Assembly (NCBI GenBank): GCA_002470565.1
Contig: DKMQ01000052.1
Coordinates: forward strand, 1 to 8,910
Length of the DNA: 8,910 nucleotides
Source: Oceanospirillaceae bacterium UBA7410
GTDB taxonomy: Bacteria; Pseudomonadota; Gammaproteobacteria; Pseudomonadales; Balneatricaceae
Direction of reading: 5' to 3'
Shown: positions 1 to 7,201 of the stretch, in pieces
Position numbering within the stretch: the stretch's first letter is position 1
Layout of the letters: every line of letters begins with the position of its first letter
The notes under the pieces: generated by a model
The model's database searches: none
Seen by the model: only the letters and a program-made list of their open reading frames with translations
Told to the model about the DNA's origin: nothing
Program-made: the position numbers and the translations under genes

Positions 1-165
1 TATGTCTTTTATTAGCCGCTTAAGCCCACGTCTGGTTAGACTGGTGTAATGTTTGCCTTCCCCAATGTCGCAGCTATCACCGTATAACATTAATAACTCT
101 ACTTGCAGGTGCTCCACAGAGCTGATCTGTTGAGAGATATTAGGCTGTAGTAAGTTGAGATCCAT
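1..165 (-). CDS. Unrecognised protein, N-terminal 55 residues only (cut by left edge)
   Basis: An open frame starts at ATG (163-165, minus strand) and runs off the left edge without a stop. A good Shine-Dalgarno (AGGAG, 172-176) sits 6 nt before the ATG, which supports the start. The visible protein begins MDLNLLQPNISQQ and is soluble-looking: no signal peptide or membrane helix, and a basic stretch near residues 46-53 (TRRGLKRL). I do not recognise the family. It lies 112 nt downstream of the histidine kinase on the same strand with no terminator visible between them, so cotranscription with the kinase and regulator is plausible (inference). A separate promoter in the gap cannot be excluded. 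Confidence 0.65.
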   Translation of the reverse strand, partial: MDLNLLQPNISQQISSVEHLQVELLMLYGDSCDIGEGKHYTSLTRRGLKRLIKDI

Positions 166-277
166 ATTGTGCTCCTGGTTTTTGTACTTGCATGGCAACC
201 ATTAAACAACACAACAATGAGCAACTATGGAAGATTTCCTGAAGATATAAGGAACAGTGATGAAGAAGTGATGAAGA

Positions 278-2374
278 TTAAAACTGAGTTGGCAATTTAA
301 TAGAAAAACAAACGCCAGAGCCATCTTTTAAGTTGGATACTTGGGCTGCGCCTTTGTGAAACTGGGCAATAGTTTGCACCACAAAGAGCCCAAGCCCAAA
401 GTGTCCATCACCACCAGCTGAAGCTTGAGTGCGCAAGGTCACCATAGATTGAAATAGCTGATCAGCTTCGTCTAAATTGATTTGTTCTCCTTGGTTTTCA
501 ACATCTATAAACCAATCAAACTTATCTGCCCTTAAACGCACAATTATAGGGGTGCCTTGGCGTTGGAAATCTTTCGCATTATCTAGCAATTTATCTAGCG
601 CCTGCTCTAAACGATAATCAACAGCCTGCACTAAGGCTGTGTTTTTGATACCTACATAATTAATGACTACCTTTTGCCCTGCCAGCTGATGTTGGTGCTG
701 ACAATATAGAGTAAGGAAATGATTTAAATCCAGAGGTTCTAGTTCATCATTAGTAAGGGCTTGTTCAAGGTTGGCAGCGGATGACAGCTTAGACAAAATC
801 GACTCAATGCGATGCAGACCTCGCTTAGCGATATCAATATAGCCCTTAATTTCATCATCAAGTGGGTAATCAGATATATTTTCAAGCGATGTTGAGATGG
901 CATTTAATGGGTTTTTAATTTCATGGCTTAGGGTGCGTGGCATGGTGGCCATAAACGACTGCTGCTCATGCAGTTTGGATACTACGTCTGAGAAACTTCG
1001 CGCTAAGTCACCAATAGAATCATCACGATCTACCTGACCTACCATTTTATTAGCGACCAAACGCCCTTCTTTATTTACCATGTTAGCTGTTTCTATACGC
1101 AACTTTCGCACTCGATAAGCCAAACGCCAAAACAAAAAGAACACAAAAGAAGAGATTAACAAAATGCCAATCACGCTAAACAACACGATGTTTTGCAAAG
1201 AGTTAAGCTGTAATTTGAGTATTTCATCGGTGGATTGTTTTACCAACACAATGCCAATCACAGACCCATCATCAGATAACACTGGCGCCGCAGTAACTAA
1301 AAACCCTCCTCCCGAAAATGAAGACCACCTTGCTTGAGCTAATTCGCCCTGTGCCGCTGCAACTAATATCTCCTCTTGTGTTTCTATCGCATCTCCTACT
1401 ATACCGATACTCATCCGCAACAGCACTATCATGGCTTCATCTACAAGGCCTGTAACAGCGCCCCACAAGGTTGTTGGGATAGGTTGTCTATTGGCACGTG
1501 GCTTAGCCTTTGTTTGAGCTCTAAGCTGAAAATTGATGTCATACAAAGCAATATAACTGACAGATTTCGCCAACCGTTCTAACCGCTGATTAGCTTCTGA
1601 AGAGCTGGTATTGAGGGCATGAAAACCTTTTGATGTGCCCATTGATGACAACCCGCTGCCAGTGGTGCCATCAAATACAGAAAAGCGTAATTCCTGTTTT
1701 TGGCCTAGGTATGCTTTATCAATCTTAACCTCTATAGCATAACCCTTATTTGTAGGCATCATCACCGCTTCTATAGGGGCTTTGTTAAAGCGATCTATCG
1801 TATCACGCCGCCAGTTGGCTCCCACTCTAAATATAGCCACAAAACCACCTTGTTGAGGCACAAGCGCCACTCGTTCAATGCTTCCAGTACGATTAACCCA
1901 TTCAAGCCTAACGTGGTCTCTTGAGTCAAATCCATTGATTGCACCCGTGTCATAATCTGGGTCAATATCTCGCACATCGATCAGCCCATATAAGCTATCG
2001 CTATGCTCTCCTACAGCAACAGAAAAACCAAATCCGTCAAATCTTACACGCTGAGGAAAGACAGTGGTTCGGTAACTTTGATCTTGCCAATCTTGCTTGG
2101 AACCATCTACTCTAATTGCCGTGGAAAGATAGGTTTTGGGCAGAGGAGCACCAGCGGCAAGGGATAAGCTAAGGCTTTTCTTTTGGTTATAAAAAGTGTT
2201 CGCCACAGAACGCCCAAACTGCTCTTGGGAAATGAGCTGTCCAGAGTCTAAAAACTGTTTGGCTTCACTGATAAATTGATATCCAAACCAAGGTACAGCG
2301 CCCATGATCATTAATAGACTAAGCACTTGGAAAGAGAATTTAAAGCGGCGTTTTCGTTTGCCTAATTCAGCCAC
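278..2374 (-). CDS. pdsS: Membrane sensor histidine kinase, PdsS-like (proteobacterial dedicated sortase system)
   Basis: A 698-residue sensor kinase that should autophosphorylate and pass phosphate to the adjacent regulator. Seen: a basic N-terminus, membrane helix at about 15-33, a large periplasmic region of about 360 residues, second helix at about 395-417, a HAMP-like linker to about 470, H box LSHEIKNPL with His484, N box LLDNAKDF with Asn599, a variant G1 box VENQGEQ (626-631), and G2 GHFGLGL (658-664). The periplasmic part carries a VDGSKQDW motif (89-96) followed by beta-rich sequence, resembling family-9 carbohydrate-binding folds. The PWFGYQF segment after helix 1, the VDG..DW motif, VENQG and FQSMVTLR match my memory of PdsS; this is recall, not a search. 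The start is GTG (2372-2374), chosen because GGAAGG lies 8 nt upstream and only 3 nt separate it from the regulator stop, implying translational coupling. PdsS family assignment about 0.75; kinase function near certain. Confidence 0.9.
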   Translation of the reverse strand: MAELGKRKRRFKFSFQVLSLLMIMGAVPWFGYQFISEAKQFLDSGQLISQEQFGRSVANTFYNQKKSLSLSLAAGAPLPKTYLSTAIRVDGSKQDWQDQSYRTTVFPQRVRFDGFGFSVAVGEHSDSLYGLIDVRDIDPDYDTGAINGFDSRDHVRLEWVNRTGSIERVALVPQQGGFVAIFRVGANWRRDTIDRFNKAPIEAVMMPTNKGYAIEVKIDKAYLGQKQELRFSVFDGTTGSGLSSMGTSKGFHALNTSSSEANQRLERLAKSVSYIALYDINFQLRAQTKAKPRANRQPIPTTLWGAVTGLVDEAMIVLLRMSIGIVGDAIETQEEILVAAAQGELAQARWSSFSGGGFLVTAAPVLSDDGSVIGIVLVKQSTDEILKLQLNSLQNIVLFSVIGILLISSFVFFLFWRLAYRVRKLRIETANMVNKEGRLVANKMVGQVDRDDSIGDLARSFSDVVSKLHEQQSFMATMPRTLSHEIKNPLNAISTSLENISDYPLDDEIKGYIDIAKRGLHRIESILSKLSSAANLEQALTNDELEPLDLNHFLTLYCQHQHQLAGQKVVINYVGIKNTALVQAVDYRLEQALDKLLDNAKDFQRQGTPIIVRLRADKFDWFIDVENQGEQINLDEADQLFQSMVTLRTQASAGGDGHFGLGLFVVQTIAQFHKGAAQVSNLKDGSGVCFSIKLPTQF

Positions 2375-2377
2375 GCA

Positions 2378-3097
2378 TCAAACCTTCCACCGATAGCCAA
2401 GGCCATATTCGGAGGTGATGGAATTAAATTCAGGCACCACGACTTTAATTTTTTTCTTAAGGTTTTTGATGTGCGCACTGATGGTGTTTTTTTCAATAAC
2501 ACTAGAGTGTGTTACATGAGCAAAGCGATCATAACTAATCACGTTGCCAGGGTGTAATACTAAGGCATGTAACATATTAAACTCAGTCACTGTAAGGTTT
2601 AATACGGGCTTTCCCGCCCATGACACATGCCTTGAGTTAGTATTAAGTATTAACAGGCCTCTGGCCAATTCAGCATTGGCTTGACTAACTGGCTTTGATT
2701 GATTACTTGCCAACATCATCAATGTAGCGACCTTGGCCGCCAAAAACTCCATACTTATGGGTTTAGGCTGGTAATCCCAGGCTCCCATTTTTAAGCCCCA
2801 AACTTTATCAAACTCACCATCACGATCTGTTAAGAATAATACTGGCAGGCCTTCATGCACACGCACGGCTTCACTGTAAAGCTCAAACCCACCATCATAG
2901 TCACTACCTAATATAATATCTAAGATAAGTAGATCTGGCCTATAGCGGCTTAAATGGTCAAGTGCATCAGTTTTATTAGAAAAGGCATGCACTTTGTATA
3001 AGCGGCGAGTCAGTAATTTTTCATAGTTAGAGCGCTGATCATCGTCATCTTCTACAATGACTATGGTGCCATTTTTAACTGTGCTGGTTTTATTCAT
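2378..3097 (-). CDS. pdsR: OmpR-family response regulator, PdsR-like
   Basis: A 239-residue two-domain transcription regulator, cognate partner of the downstream kinase. Receiver domain, about residues 10-127: acidic pocket E16-D17-D18, phosphoacceptor D60 in LLILDIILG, switch T90 in LPVLFLT, and K112 in PKPI, so all catalytic residues are present. Winged-helix DNA-binding domain, about 148-239: LTVTEFNMLHAL, recognition-helix region NTISAHIKNLKKKI, and terminal YGLGYRW, typical of the OmpR/PhoB class. The GGFELY and RDGEFDKVWGLKMGAWDY stretches resemble PdsR (recall, not a search). Start: the frame stays open to a TTG at 3118, but I prefer ATG 3095-3097 because TTG is a poor start and the ATG places the first beta strand at the usual distance. 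The ribosome site before the ATG (TTGGA) is weak. The stop lies 3 nt before the kinase GTG. Confidence 0.9.
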   Translation of the reverse strand: MNKTSTVKNGTIVIVEDDDDQRSNYEKLLTRRLYKVHAFSNKTDALDHLSRYRPDLLILDIILGSDYDGGFELYSEAVRVHEGLPVLFLTDRDGEFDKVWGLKMGAWDYQPKPISMEFLAAKVATLMMLASNQSKPVSQANAELARGLLILNTNSRHVSWAGKPVLNLTVTEFNMLHALVLHPGNVISYDRFAHVTHSSVIEKNTISAHIKNLKKKIKVVVPEFNSITSEYGLGYRWKV

Positions 3098-3258
3098 GTT
3101 TTTTCCAAATAAGCCCAAGCGTATCCGCTGTAAAAAGTCTTCTAAAATCTATAGTCAAAACTAACTTAACAGCTAAGGTACTACGCGCCAAGAGGGCTTG
3201 CACCATATGATGATTAATTCACTAAATCTTCATAGTTAATATGATAAAATTTTTAAAC
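3098..3258 (-). promoter_or_regulatory. Leader/promoter region of the regulator-kinase operon (no confident promoter)
   Basis: This AT-rich gap between the tRNA-Val terminator and the regulator must hold the operon promoter if the upstream terminator works. On the minus strand a TTGACT hexamer (3153-3158 region) has no good -10 at normal spacing; an alternative TTAGCT-N17-TATAGA arrangement overlaps it. Neither is convincing. A run of related TTAAG/TTAGT steps just upstream could be an autoregulatory binding site, but that is speculation. Confidence 0.3.
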
Positions 3259-3296
3259 AAAAAAAAGACGCCCTACAAAGTAGACCGTCTTTTTTT
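3259..3296 (-). terminator. Rho-independent terminator of the solo tRNA-Val
   Basis: Seen: a stem GACG/CGTC (3267-3270 with 3286-3289), a 2-nt mismatch, inner stem CTAC/GTAG (3273-3276 with 3280-3283) and an AAA loop. It is flanked by eight A on the left and seven T on the right, so it could act on both strands. It starts 8 nt beyond the tRNA-Val 3' end and separates that tRNA from the leftward regulator-kinase operon. Confidence 0.8.
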
Positions 3297-3304
3297 AACA
3301 ATAG

Positions 3305-3380
3305 TGGTGGGTGATGACGGGTTCGAACCGCCGACCCTCTGCGTGTAAAGCAGATGCTCTCCCAACTGAGCTAATCACCC
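3305..3380 (-). tRNA. tRNA-Val (anticodon TAC), solo copy
   Basis: A 76-nt tRNA on the minus strand with encoded CCA. Acceptor stem GGGTGAT pairs with ATCACCC, discriminator is A, the D arm contains AGCTCAGTTGGGAGAG, the anticodon loop TTTACAC is held by TCTGC/GCAGA giving anticodon TAC, and the T loop is TTCGAAC. It is identical over all 76 nt to the copy at 7353-7428. It has its own promoter and terminator and is therefore an independent transcription unit. Confidence 0.97.
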
Positions 3381-3428
3381 ACATAACTGGTAAGCTTTGG
3401 TGTTTGCCGCTGCTAAATCAGTGCGCAC

Positions 3429-3456
3429 ATTATAAGGTAATAGAGCCTTAGGTCAA
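3429..3456 (-). promoter_or_regulatory. Sigma-70 promoter of solo tRNA-Val, GC-rich discriminator
   Basis: On the minus strand: -35 TTGACC (3456-3451), 16-bp spacer, perfect -10 TATAAT (3434-3429), followed at once by GTGCGCAC. A GC-rich discriminator directly after the -10 is the known mark of stable-RNA promoters under stringent (ppGpp) control. The predicted start, near 3421, leaves a leader of about 40 nt before the mature tRNA. Confidence 0.8.
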
Positions 3457-3493
3457 TGATTAAATAGAGCTAATTACCTAAAACCTGTAATGG

Positions 3494-3522
3494 CTGATAA
3501 TTAGTTCATGGCAGGCTATAAT
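3494..3522 (+). promoter_or_regulatory. Candidate fabV promoter
   Basis: CTGATA (3494-3499), 17-bp spacer and perfect TATAAT (3517-3522), about 95 nt before the fabV ATG. A second perfect TATAAT lies closer (3565-3570) but has no acceptable -35 at 16-18 bp. A GTTTAAAC palindrome (3532-3539) sits just downstream and could be an operator; no known fatty-acid regulator site is recognised. Confidence 0.4.
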
Positions 3523-3616
3523 AGTCAGTAAGTTTAAACATGTACGCATAAATCGTAACTCACTTATAATTTAAGCTACTCTTGTCTCCAATAGATAAAA
3601 TACATAGGAATCTTTC

Positions 3617-4813
3617 ATGGTCATCAAACCTCGCGTTCGCGGCTTTATGTGCATTACCTCCCACCCTGCTGGCTGCAAAGCTAACGTAGAAAGCCAAATT
3701 GACTATGTCACCCAAAAAGGCGCATTAAAGGACGGTCCAAAAAAGGTTCTCGTTATTGGCGCGTCTACTGGCTATGGCCTTGCTTCACGTATTACCGCAG
3801 CCTTTGCTAGTAACGCAGATACTCTTGGTTTGTTCTTTGAAAAAGAAGGCACTGAAAAAAAACCAGCTACTGCTGGCTGGTATAATTCTGCCGCTTTTCA
3901 TACAGCCGCACAGAACAAAGGTTTATATGCAAAAAGTATAAATGGTGACGCTTTCTCTGACGAACTAAAACAACTCACCATAGACACGATCAAAGCAGAT
4001 TTAGGCCAGGTAGATCTAGTCGTTTATAGCCTTGCATCACCCAGGCGCCAACACCCTAAAACGGGTGAAGTACATATGTCTACACTAAAACCTATTGGTA
4101 AAGACGTGGTGCAACAGGGTGTGGACACAGATAAAGGTATCATCAAAGAATTTGCTATAGGTGCAGCCAGTCAGGAAGAAATAGACAATACCGTTGCTGT
4201 AATGGGTGGCGAAGATTGGCAAATGTGGATAAGCGCTTTAAATGACGCGGGTGTTTTAGCCACAGGCGCTAAAACGACTGCATTCACTTATGTAGGTGAA
4301 AAAGTAACGCGCGACATATACTGGGACGGCACTATAGGCCAAGCTAAGAAAGATCTAGATCACAAAGCCATTGGTATTCGTGAACAGATGAGCGCCATTG
4401 ATGGTGATGCTCGCGTATCTGTACTCAAAGCCGTAGTGACCCAGGCAAGTGCTGCCATTCCAGTGATGCCACTTTACCTAGGTTTGTTGTTTAAAGTTAT
4501 GAAAGCAGAAAATACCCATGAAGGGTGTATCGAGCAGATTGACTTACTCTTTCGTGAAAGTTTGTATGGCACTAGCCCACGTCTAGATGAAGAAGGTCGC
4601 TTAAGAGCCGATTACAAAGAGCTTGCGCCCCATGTTCAAGGCGAAGTTGAAGCTTTATGGGCTAAAATCACTGATGAAAATTTATTTGAGATCAGTGACA
4701 TGTCTGGCTATAAAGCAGAATTTTTACGCCTATTTGGGTTTGGCATTGATGGCGTAAACTATGATGCAGATGTAAACCCTGAAGTGGCTATCGCTGACCT
4801 TATTAGTGCATAA
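3617..4813 (+). CDS. fabV: Enoyl-ACP reductase FabV (trans-2-enoyl-CoA/ACP reductase, NADH)
   Basis: FabV performs the last step of each fatty-acid elongation cycle in the cytoplasm, reducing trans-2-enoyl-ACP with NADH. The 398-residue length is normal. Seen: the N-terminal cap, dinucleotide motif [11 protein letters not shown] (48-58) with Y53, D111 in NGDAF, Y225, and the family's signature Tyr-X8-Lys, Y235 and K244; these positions match numbering I remember for characterised FabV. Other hallmarks are GTAGWYN-like TAGWYN (85-90), MGGEDWQMW (196-204), THEGCIEQ (300-307) and [13 protein letters not shown] (368-380). The start ATG has AGGAA six nt upstream. FabV, unlike FabI, is known to be naturally insensitive to triclosan. 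No terminator follows; the next gene begins 48 nt later, in the same reading frame but separated by the TAA. Confidence 0.97.
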   Translation: MVIKPRVRGFMCITSHPAGCKANVESQIDYVTQKGALKDGPKKVLVIGASTGYGLASRITAAFASNADTLGLFFEKEGTEKKPATAGWYNSAAFHTAAQNKGLYAKSINGDAFSDELKQLTIDTIKADLGQVDLVVYSLASPRRQHPKTGEVHMSTLKPIGKDVVQQGVDTDKGIIKEFAIGAASQEEIDNTVAVMGGEDWQMWISALNDAGVLATGAKTTAFTYVGEKVTRDIYWDGTIGQAKKDLDHKAIGIREQMSAIDGDARVSVLKAVVTQASAAIPVMPLYLGLLFKVMKAENTHEGCIEQIDLLFRESLYGTSPRLDEEGRLRADYKELAPHVQGEVEALWAKITDENLFEISDMSGYKAEFLRLFGFGIDGVNYDADVNPEVAIADLISA

Positions 4814-4828
4814 CCTGTAAACAATAAA

Positions 4829-4864
4829 AAGGAGTGCGATGTAGCTGGTCGCAAAACCGTTATG
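4829..4864 (+). promoter_or_regulatory. Split ribosome-binding site with hairpin between Shine-Dalgarno and ATG
   Basis: A strong Shine-Dalgarno, AAGGAG (4829-4834), lies 27 nt from the ATG at 4862, too far for normal initiation. Directly between, TGCGA (4835-4839) can pair with TCGCA (4849-4853), with an extra T-G wobble and a 7-nt loop. If folded, the Shine-Dalgarno and ATG would be separated by the stem base plus only AAACCGTT, 8 nt, which is near ideal. Such hairpin-bridged sites are known in phage T4. The pairing is seen; its function is inferred. Confidence 0.5.
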
Positions 4865-5455
4865 ACCAAACATCACTCCTCTTTTATTGCTAGAAATGTT
4901 CATTTATGCGCCTACATTGGCTTATTTTTAGCAGTTAGCTTAGTTAATGTATATACCTATCTTGTAGGTCAATTAGATGGATCTCTAGAATACACTTGGA
5001 CAATCGTTGTTTTTGTGTCAACACTGTATATTGCACCCATAACAAAGTGGAAAGCTGTCGTTTTTTCATTGCTTATGTGCCATGTTTTTTGGCAATTACT
5101 ACTCTACGCTGAGCAAGTAGAATGGCCTCTAATTCTCATAGAGCTTAGCGCTAGCCTTGTCATCGCATTTTACGCTAAATATTTTAATAGTAACTGGCAA
5201 CCATCAGACTTCAACAGTAAGATGCTCACCTACCTACCTGGCATGATGCCGGCTTATTTGGTGTATATTGTCTGCGTTACTTTGCGCGACTGGGAATTAC
5301 ATAACCAAAGCTCTATTACGTTTGTGTTTGGGGTGAAATTTTTTTTGCAGCACGCACACTTATTGGAATTCACAATAGCTGTAAGTCTCACTTTTCTCAT
5401 ACTATATTGGTATAGACAGAAACTCATCTGGCCATCCAAGGTTCATTTTTTTTAG
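4862..5455 (+). CDS. N-terminal membrane half of a frameshifted GGDEF-EAL protein (MASE1-like sensor)
   Basis: A 197-residue, very hydrophobic frame with about six membrane segments, roughly residues 14-36, 44-60, 64-82, 88-105, 120-141 and 152-184. It ends in HFF followed by UAG (5453-5455) exactly at a run of eight T. The membrane domain plainly continues in the -1 frame: VAFTAHVACLYFW and LTITMVASIFYVG follow without a stop and join the GGDEF-EAL part. So this is most likely not a free protein but the first part of a 778-residue sensor. The overall multi-helix layout ahead of a coiled coil and GGDEF resembles MASE1-type sensor domains, but I cannot prove that family. The start ATG lacks an adjacent Shine-Dalgarno (see the hairpin site). 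It follows fabV by 48 nt and may share its transcript. Confidence 0.7.
   Translation: MTKHHSSFIARNVHLCAYIGLFLAVSLVNVYTYLVGQLDGSLEYTWTIVVFVSTLYIAPITKWKAVVFSLLMCHVFWQLLLYAEQVEWPLILIELSASLVIAFYAKYFNSNWQPSDFNSKMLTYLPGMMPAYLVYIVCVTLRDWELHNQSSITFVFGVKFFLQHAHLLEFTIAVSLTFLILYWYRQKLIWPSKVHFF
5446..5453 (+). other. T8 tract: frameshift point or -1 slippery site within the GGDEF-EAL gene
   Basis: Eight T run from 5446 to 5453. In the upstream frame they read CA-T TTT TTT TAG, a textbook X-XXY-YYZ heptamer (T TTT TTT) immediately before the stop. A -1 slip gives HFF-LVAF and opens the full GGDEF-EAL frame. One extra T (nine) would give the same protein without slipping. AAGG lies 4 nt upstream, closer than in dnaX-type sites; no strong downstream stem-loop is seen. 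Possible readings: sequencing undercall, true mutation, phase variation, transcriptional slippage or programmed frameshifting. Confidence 0.75.
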
Positions 5456-5523
5456 TCGCCTTTACTGCACATGTCGCCTGCCTTTACTTTTGGCCGCATA
5501 ACTTAATTCCTCTTACGATCACC

Positions 5524-7197
5524 ATGGTTGCTTCTATTTTTTATGTTGGCTTACAAGGGGTAGCTATACCAAGCTTGATATGCGCCCTTGCCATGCCATT
5601 TATATACGTAGAAAATCTCACATTGCTTGCGCAAGTTAGTCAACTAAACTACGCTTTTTTAATATTATTTTCTTGTGTCATTGGGTTAATGCTTGAGGGT
5701 TTTTTTGACGCTATTAAAAAGGGTGAGCCTTATCGTCTTGTGTTATCAAAGGTAAACCCTATTGGGTTAATTATTGGACCGTTAGAGGTTGATAATTTAA
5801 AATCACAATTGCAAGAAAAGAACCAGCAAATTAGCCAAGCATATGCGGCGCTAGAACAAACTAATGATAATTTAAAGACTCTGACCGAGTCATTGGAGAA
5901 CCAAACACAAACTTACAAAAAAATGGCGGAGATAGATCAATTAACTGGGCTCAAATCACGGCACTACTTCTACAACTACTTAACAGACGGTTCTAGGAAT
6001 CACTCCTACTGCCTAATATTGATTGATTTGGACAACTTTAAGAGTGTAAATGATATTTATGGCCACGACGCTGGCGATGAAATACTCAAAGCATGCGCTA
6101 GGGTATTGAGTGAAGTACCAACACATCATGGCTTTGCTGCGCGCGTGGGCGGCGAAGAATTCTGCATCGCGTTAGCAAACATAGATCTTAATAAAGGCCA
6201 AATAATTGCAGATGATTTAAGGCGTAGATTAGGCAACACTAGTATCATTAAAGCAGGCATATCTGTAAACCGTACAGCCAGCATAGGTGTAGCTGACCTC
6301 GCTAAGGATGCAGTGCTTAAGTATGTTATCAGCCTTGCAGACGAAGCTCTTTACGCATCAAAGTCCAAAGGAAAAAACACCACAACCTTGGTCGATGAAA
6401 AGTTCATTGTTGAGTCGAAAAATAACCAAAAAAATCTCACTTTTAACGATCTTTTAATTGGTTTATCAAATAATGAATTTCATCTATATATACAACCTAT
6501 TTGCAGCAATAGTTCGGGTAAGGCCGTCGGTTTTGAAGGTTTAATGCGCTGGCATAGGTCAGATGGATTGATACTTTCCCCTGATCATTTTTTAGAATTG
6601 GCCATGTCTCCTGGGATATACCCAAAGTTTAAAGATGTATATATGGCTCAATTAATACCTATAATTACAGCATTAACCAAACTCAATCCCCAATACTACT
6701 TATCGTTTAATACAGAAGGCACTTTTATCCATTCTAGCCAAATGGTGAATCACTTTATCAGCCAAGTACAAGAAGCAAAAATCAAACCAAAAAGTTTGGT
6801 TTTAGAGCTTCCTGAAAAAGCGGCAATACTGAACACAAAAAAGGCACTTAGCAACATTAAATTATTGCAAAAAAGTGGCATTGGAATTGCTTTAGATGAC
6901 TTCGGCATGGAACACTCAAATATGGACCGAATCCGAGATATTCCAGCAGACATTGTAAAAATAGATCGTAGTTTTATTTCGAAAATAGACAAAAATCCAC
7001 GCAGCTTAGCTATTATTAAAGCATTAGTCACTATGGCTGAACAGCTCAACTTTCAAATCATTGCTGAGGGCATAGAAACACAAGCTCAAGCAACCATATT
7101 GGCAGAATCAGGCATTACTAGAGCGCAAGGTTACTTTTACGGGCGTCCCCAGCAAGTGAGTTATTGGCTTAAGCAAATAGACAACGACAAAATTTAG
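5524..7197 (+). CDS. GGDEF-EAL cyclic-di-GMP synthase/phosphodiesterase (C-terminal part of the split gene)
   Basis: 557 residues from the first ATG in this frame; the frame itself is open from 5416. Residues 1-60 are membrane helices, 86-135 a likely coiled coil, 136-290 GGDEF, 305-550 EAL. GGDEF: DQLTGLKSR, DLDNFKSVND, intact RVGGEEF (GGEEF 209-213), so cyclase activity is plausible; the inhibitory RxxD position reads THHG, so product inhibition at the I-site looks lost. EAL: motif is EGL (E338), with N396, E428, DD458-459, K479, E515 and Q535 retained, so phosphodiesterase activity is also possible. The ATG at 5524 has no Shine-Dalgarno and lies inside a membrane helix, arguing that it is an internal Met of the 778-residue product. 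It is convergent with the tRNA operon, ending 5 nt from the tRNA terminator. Confidence 0.88.
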   Translation: MVASIFYVGLQGVAIPSLICALAMPFIYVENLTLLAQVSQLNYAFLILFSCVIGLMLEGFFDAIKKGEPYRLVLSKVNPIGLIIGPLEVDNLKSQLQEKNQQISQAYAALEQTNDNLKTLTESLENQTQTYKKMAEIDQLTGLKSRHYFYNYLTDGSRNHSYCLILIDLDNFKSVNDIYGHDAGDEILKACARVLSEVPTHHGFAARVGGEEFCIALANIDLNKGQIIADDLRRRLGNTSIIKAGISVNRTASIGVADLAKDAVLKYVISLADEALYASKSKGKNTTTLVDEKFIVESKNNQKNLTFNDLLIGLSNNEFHLYIQPICSNSSGKAVGFEGLMRWHRSDGLILSPDHFLELAMSPGIYPKFKDVYMAQLIPIITALTKLNPQYYLSFNTEGTFIHSSQMVNHFISQVQEAKIKPKSLVLELPEKAAILNTKKALSNIKLLQKSGIGIALDDFGMEHSNMDRIRDIPADIVKIDRSFISKIDKNPRSLAIIKALVTMAEQLNFQIIAEGIETQAQATILAESGITRAQGYFYGRPQQVSYWLKQIDNDKI

Positions 7198-7201
7198 GCA
7201 C

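Noticed and set aside
1376..1582. Plus-strand 68-codon frame inside the kinase gene
   Set aside because: Lies wholly antisense within a strongly supported kinase frame; no ribosome site and no recognisable protein features.
2365..2380. ATG overlapping the regulator stop (TGATG)
   Set aside because: It reads only three codons before TGA; the GTG at 2374 with good Shine-Dalgarno spacing is the kinase start.
3098..3118. Regulator start at TTG 3118 adding seven residues
   Set aside because: TTG start with a weak ribosome site; the ATG at 3097 gives the usual receiver-domain N-terminus.
4814..4861. Cyclic-di-GMP riboswitch ahead of the GGDEF-EAL gene
   Set aside because: The 48-nt gap is too short and lacks the conserved two-helix layout; only a small hairpin is present.
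4811..4864. FabV fused to the membrane protein by stop readthrough
   Set aside because: The two are in the same frame with only one TAA between them, but FabV ends at its normal C-terminus and one-in-three chance explains the frame.
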